From Tissierellia bacterium (GTDB lineage: Bacteria; Bacillota; Clostridia; Tissierellales; Tepidimicrobiaceae), in NCBI GenBank assembly GCA_012839745.1, contig DUMS01000071.1, positions 1 through 36,531 of the forward strand: DNA of 36,531 bases. Reading direction: 5' to 3'. Under the pieces are notes generated by a model. The model was not told where the DNA came from. It searched no databases and was given only the letters and a program-made list of their open reading frames with translations. A program made the translations under genes and the position numbers. Shown here piece after piece: positions 34,048 through 36,531 of the stretch (positions are counted from its first letter, which is position 1; every line of letters begins with the position of its first letter).

Positions 34048-34254
34048 TTATTTCCTCGCAATAATCAGAGTATCTTCGCCTTCATTTCTATATTCCAGCT
34101 TATATCCCTTATTTGTCAGAAATCTGGATACGTTGTTTTTTGCAGTATTGTTATCTACCAGAATTCCTATCTCTTGAGGGCTTTTTTCAACTGCATTTTT
34201 GGCCATTAGTACAGGCTGTGGACAGGATACGCCTCTTGCATCTATTCTTTCCAT
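34048..34254 (-). CDS. TusA/YedF-family sulfurtransferase-like protein
   Basis: 68 residues, the size of the minimal TusA fold. The family hallmark is RGVSCPQPVLMAKNAV with the persulfide- or selenide-binding C11 in the CPQP box, then a long helix and the GYKLEYRNEGEDTLIIARK strand end. The ATG has AAAGGAGAGAG upstream. It lies 20 nt after the yedE gene. TusA-like proteins next to YedE are called YedF and are linked to selenium metabolism or sulfur delivery. This copy is the short form, lacking the longer C-terminal part of YedF proteins. Confidence 0.93.
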   Translation of the reverse strand: MERIDARGVSCPQPVLMAKNAVEKSPQEIGILVDNNTAKNNVSRFLTNKGYKLEYRNEGEDTLIIARK

Positions 34255-34274
34255 TTTATCTCTCTCCTTTCAAA

Positions 34275-35354
34275 TTAACTATTAGCTTTTCCCAGGCTTC
34301 TTTTACTTGAAAAAGCTTCACAGTTTGCAATCGATATGGCAAGAACTACAGCCAGACAGACAAATACAGCAACTTTACCATTTGGAGAAGCTCCAGCTGT
34401 ACTTGATGCCAATCCGAAATTATGAGCTATGGCAGCACCTACTAGACTTCCCATAACAGTTATTGCTGAATCCGTATTGCCTTCACCAGCTAATATTAAT
34501 TGCCTCAATGGGCAGCCACCAAGAAGCACGGAACCCCATCCTACTACAACCATGCCTAAAAAGTTCCACAGTCCGTCTGTATGAGCCACAGGCTGCTCTG
34601 CAAATCCAAGGTTGAAATACCCAAGGGCTATATTTCCTATTAATGCAACAACCAGAATTGATAGGAATCCAAATATCAGATAGCTGTCCTTGAACATAAT
34701 CATGTCCCTTATGCCACCAACTGTACACATTCTTGTTCTTTGAGCAAGAGCTCCCACTATAAGGCCTGCAATTAACGATATCCATATTGGAGCATGCATT
34801 GAGCCAGGTCCTTCTGTGCTGAATTTTAGCATGCTAAAGCCTGCTACTAATAATATGAATAATCCAAGGTTTGCTATTGGGAAAAGATAGCCTTCAAAGC
34901 TGGATAAAGAGTAATTTCTCCTCAAGCTGAATCCTTTGTTCAGGAATTGTATTCCTATAAATATGCCAACTACAAATCCTGCCAAGCCAACAATAGCGTT
35001 AAGGTCTCCTCCGGCTATTCTAAGTATCATCCTCAATGGGCATCCTAGGAATACCAAAGCCCCTATCATAACTGCCATTCCCAGGATAAATCTGGTAAAT
35101 GGTGAAGAACCGCCTTTTGTTTTAAATTCCTTGCCTGTAACGGAAATCAGGAAGGAACCCAGTACAAGTCCGATTACTTCAGGACGGATGTACTGAACTA
35201 TTGGAGCACTATGTAATCCAATGCCTCCTGCAATGTCCCTGATAAAGCAGGCTATGCAGAAGCCCATATTCTTTGGATTGCCAAATTTAACAAGTAATAC
35301 TGCAATAATACCAATAATAGCTCCCGTTAGAATAATGCCTCTTTTTTCCTTCAT
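34275..35354 (-). CDS. yedE: YedE-family selenium/sulfur transporter
   Basis: 359 residues with about nine to ten hydrophobic segments. Motifs of the YeeE/YedE (Sulf_transp) family: NPKNMGFCIACFIRDIAGGIGLHS (abridged: CIACFIRD), LGCPLRMILRIAGGDLNA, RTRMCTVGGIRDMIMFKDS (abridged) and GGCPLRQLILAGEGNTDS (abridged: GGCPLRQ). The conserved cysteines C33, C36, GCPLR and GGCPLR probably guide thiosulfate or a selenium compound through the membrane. The ATG has GAGGGGG eight nt upstream. It leads the leftward yedE-tusA-DUF3343 unit. The choice of yedE over yeeE rests on the TusA and DUF3343 neighbours, the combination seen in selenium-using bacteria. Confidence 0.9.
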   Translation of the reverse strand: MKEKRGIILTGAIIGIIAVLLVKFGNPKNMGFCIACFIRDIAGGIGLHSAPIVQYIRPEVIGLVLGSFLISVTGKEFKTKGGSSPFTRFILGMAVMIGALVFLGCPLRMILRIAGGDLNAIVGLAGFVVGIFIGIQFLNKGFSLRRNYSLSSFEGYLFPIANLGLFILLVAGFSMLKFSTEGPGSMHAPIWISLIAGLIVGALAQRTRMCTVGGIRDMIMFKDSYLIFGFLSILVVALIGNIALGYFNLGFAEQPVAHTDGLWNFLGMVVVGWGSVLLGGCPLRQLILAGEGNTDSAITVMGSLVGAAIAHNFGLASSTAGASPNGKVAVFVCLAVVLAISIANCEAFSSKRSLGKANS

Positions 35355-35462
35355 CTATATACCCCCTCATTATTTTTATGTTATACTATATTTGTGTCAT
35401 CTAAATTTTAACAATCCTTTTTAAAAAAGTATAATTGAAATACTAAATGTTTCCAACAAGTC

Positions 35463-35481
35463 CTATAGATTTTATCTATAG
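35463..35481. promoter_or_regulatory. Perfect inverted repeat, possible operator
   Basis: CTATAGAT, three T, ATCTATAG: 8-bp arms with a three-base centre. It lies between two divergent genes and could be a dimeric repressor site. No T run follows, so it is not a terminator. Confidence 0.35.
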
Positions 35482-35597
35482 TAAAGGCATCATCAGGCTT
35501 AACTTCTGCCATTTAAATATCATTAACAGTGAAATATAAGAGATTGCAGATAAATAAATACTTGGAAATTTTCAGTTTAATATCAATACACACAGTG

Positions 35598-35626
35598 TTT
35601 ACTATTTGTATACTTTATGATATAAT
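35598..35626 (+). promoter_or_regulatory. Promoter of the DUF1538 gene
   Basis: TTTACT (35598-35603), 17-nt spacer, TATAAT (35621-35626) preceded by TGA, an extended -10. Transcription would begin about 108 nt before the ATG at 35741. Confidence 0.5.
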
Positions 35627-35740
35627 TTTATTATTGCCTAGTTACATATTTCTTCCTTGGATATTCATATCTTACAGTTTTAATCTCATCCAACTTCTGA
35701 TTAACTCACGAAAAAACATAAATGAGAAAGGGGGCAATCA

Positions 35741-36531
35741 ATGAACTTATTAAAAAGTAAATTTAAAGAAGTATCCATGTCAGTATTACCCATAACCATA
35801 CTGGTAGTATTGTTAAACTTCACGCTGGTTCCCATAGAATCTGATATGCTGATTAGATTTTTAATTGGTTCATTAATGGTTATACTGGGACTAGGCATAT
35901 TTCTATTTGGAGCTGAAATTGGCATTACTCCCATTGGAAATCTGATGGGGGAAACCGTTGCCAGAAGCAATAAGGTCTCAATAGTAGGGGTTCTAGGATT
36001 TTTACTGGGATTTTTGATAACAGTTGCAGAACCGGATTTACAGATACTTGCAAATCAGGTCAGTGACGCATCAGGAGGGAAGATATCAGCACCGTCTATT
36101 CTAATTGTCGTTTCCATAGGAGTAGGGGCAATGGTTGCCATAGGCCTTCTAAGGATTTTATTTGAAAAGCCATTGAACAAGTTGTATACTATTGTATATT
36201 TCATAATATTTATATTAGGGTTAAAGGTATCTGAAGAATTTTTAGCCATTTCAGTAGATGCATCAGGAGCTACCACAGGAGCCATGACTACACCATTTAT
36301 ATTGGCTTTAGGCCTTGGCGTATCCCAGTTAAAAGGTGGAAAAACTTCAGAGGAAGACAGCTTTGGACTTGTAGGAGTTGCTTCTGCAGGACCCATATTA
36401 GCTGTAATGCTTATGAGCGTTATAGCGGGAGTTACCGATGTCCAGGGAGAAGCGGAGAAATTTATATATCACAGCGGAATATTGCAGCCCTTTCTTGAGG
36501 AATTTCCTCAAATGATGAAGGAAATAACATT
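35741..36531 (+). CDS. DUF1538 membrane protein (partial, runs off the window)
   Basis: The ATG at 35741 has GAAAGGGGG upstream, and the frame is open to the last base (263 codons seen). The protein is strongly hydrophobic with at least seven membrane segments. It carries DUF1538-type motifs: GIFLFGAEIGITPIGNLMGE, FLLGFLITVAEPDLQILA, VDASGATTGAMTTPFILALG (abridged: SGATTGAMTTPF) and GLVGVASAGPILAVML. DUF1538 proteins have no established role; the paired glycine- and acid-rich motifs suggest transport. The C-terminal end lies outside the window, and a second DUF1538 gene often follows. Its link to the divergent yedE cluster is not established. Confidence 0.88.
   Translation, partial: MNLLKSKFKEVSMSVLPITILVVLLNFTLVPIESDMLIRFLIGSLMVILGLGIFLFGAEIGITPIGNLMGETVARSNKVSIVGVLGFLLGFLITVAEPDLQILANQVSDASGGKISAPSILIVVSIGVGAMVAIGLLRILFEKPLNKLYTIVYFIIFILGLKVSEEFLAISVDASGATTGAMTTPFILALGLGVSQLKGGKTSEEDSFGLVGVASAGPILAVMLMSVIAGVTDVQGEAEKFIYHSGILQPFLEEFPQMMKEIT

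Larger units (their letters stand above)
35355..35740. other. Divergent intergenic region between yedE and DUF1538
   Basis: 386 bases without a credible gene. It contains the yedE ribosome site at its left edge, a perfect inverted repeat at 35463-35481, and an extended -10 promoter for the rightward gene at 35598-35626. An open frame (35529-35744) exists but lacks a ribosome site and covers that promoter. No riboswitch or SECIS-type element is recognised. Confidence 0.6.

Noticed and set aside
34275-35354. Selenocysteine codons in the yedE cluster
   Set aside because: All three frames end at ordinary stops with no in-frame TGA at a conserved cysteine position.
35529-35744. 71-codon open frame upstream of DUF1538
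   Set aside because: No ribosome site, covers the promoter at 35598-35626 and overlaps the true ATG of the next gene; AT-rich hydrophobic translation is expected by chance.

Overview
The window is low-G+C DNA (A/T-rich third positions, strong AGGAGG ribosome binding sites, TTG/GTG starts, extended -10 promoters). It most resembles a chromosome of an anaerobic Firmicute of the Clostridia/Tissierellia type. This rests on the pcrA-ligA-gatCAB order, a SUF operon of sufC-B-D-S-U type, GerMN and copper-amine-oxidase-N/AMIN/Amidase_3 proteins, and a YedE/TusA/DUF3343 cluster. The genus is not determined.

Layout. (1) 1-6.7 kb is accessory-looking. A leftward two-gene unit encodes an SF1 (UvrD-like) helicase with an N-terminal RelE/ParE-like domain and a C-terminal TPR-like tail, followed by an overlapping coiled-coil gene. 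Then come an unrecognised small gene with a hairpin leader, a DUF4309-like anchored protein, a YdcF-family protein, and two decayed pieces of a YgjP-type metallopeptidase gene. A 63-nt REP-like palindrome and a half copy at the left edge bracket most of this block. (2) 6.8-15.1 kb is housekeeping: a GNAT acetyltransferase, pcrA-ligA, a second REP-like hairpin, then gatC-gatA-gatB. (3) 15.2-21.4 kb holds a HypE-like AIR-synthase protein, a large cell-wall amidase, a UPF0316 membrane protein, a GerMN protein, rdgB and a YfcE phosphodiesterase. (4) 21.4-22.2 kb holds tRNAs Gly-His-Lys-Leu under a perfect-consensus promoter, then tRNA-Arg abutting a decayed coiled-coil gene. (5) 22.2-28.2 kb holds a secreted nuclease, an ECF sigma factor with a repeat-rich partner, a frameshifted small membrane-protein gene between two similar terminators, a metallophosphoesterase, a YhhN-like membrane protein and an omega-amidase-like hydrolase. 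(6) 28.2-33.8 kb holds a MarR-type regulator with a C-terminal cysteine cluster, then sufC-sufB-sufD-sufS-sufU. (7) 33.8-35.4 kb (leftward) is yedE-tusA-DUF3343, and 35.7 kb to the end is a DUF1538 membrane protein cut by the window edge.

How the parts work together. PcrA and LigA serve DNA repair and replication. GatCAB makes Gln-tRNA(Gln)/Asn-tRNA(Asn). The suf genes build Fe-S clusters, and the convergent yedE cluster probably handles sulfur or selenium. The regulator gene and the suf operon share a nearly identical operator/promoter module with the same spacing, so the cysteine-rich MarR protein is a good candidate for an Fe-S or redox-responsive controller of suf. The other stand-out is the RelE-like/UvrD/TPR helicase plus coiled-coil pair, a plausible undescribed defence or stress module. 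Everything here was read by eye; family names are from recalled motifs, not database searches.
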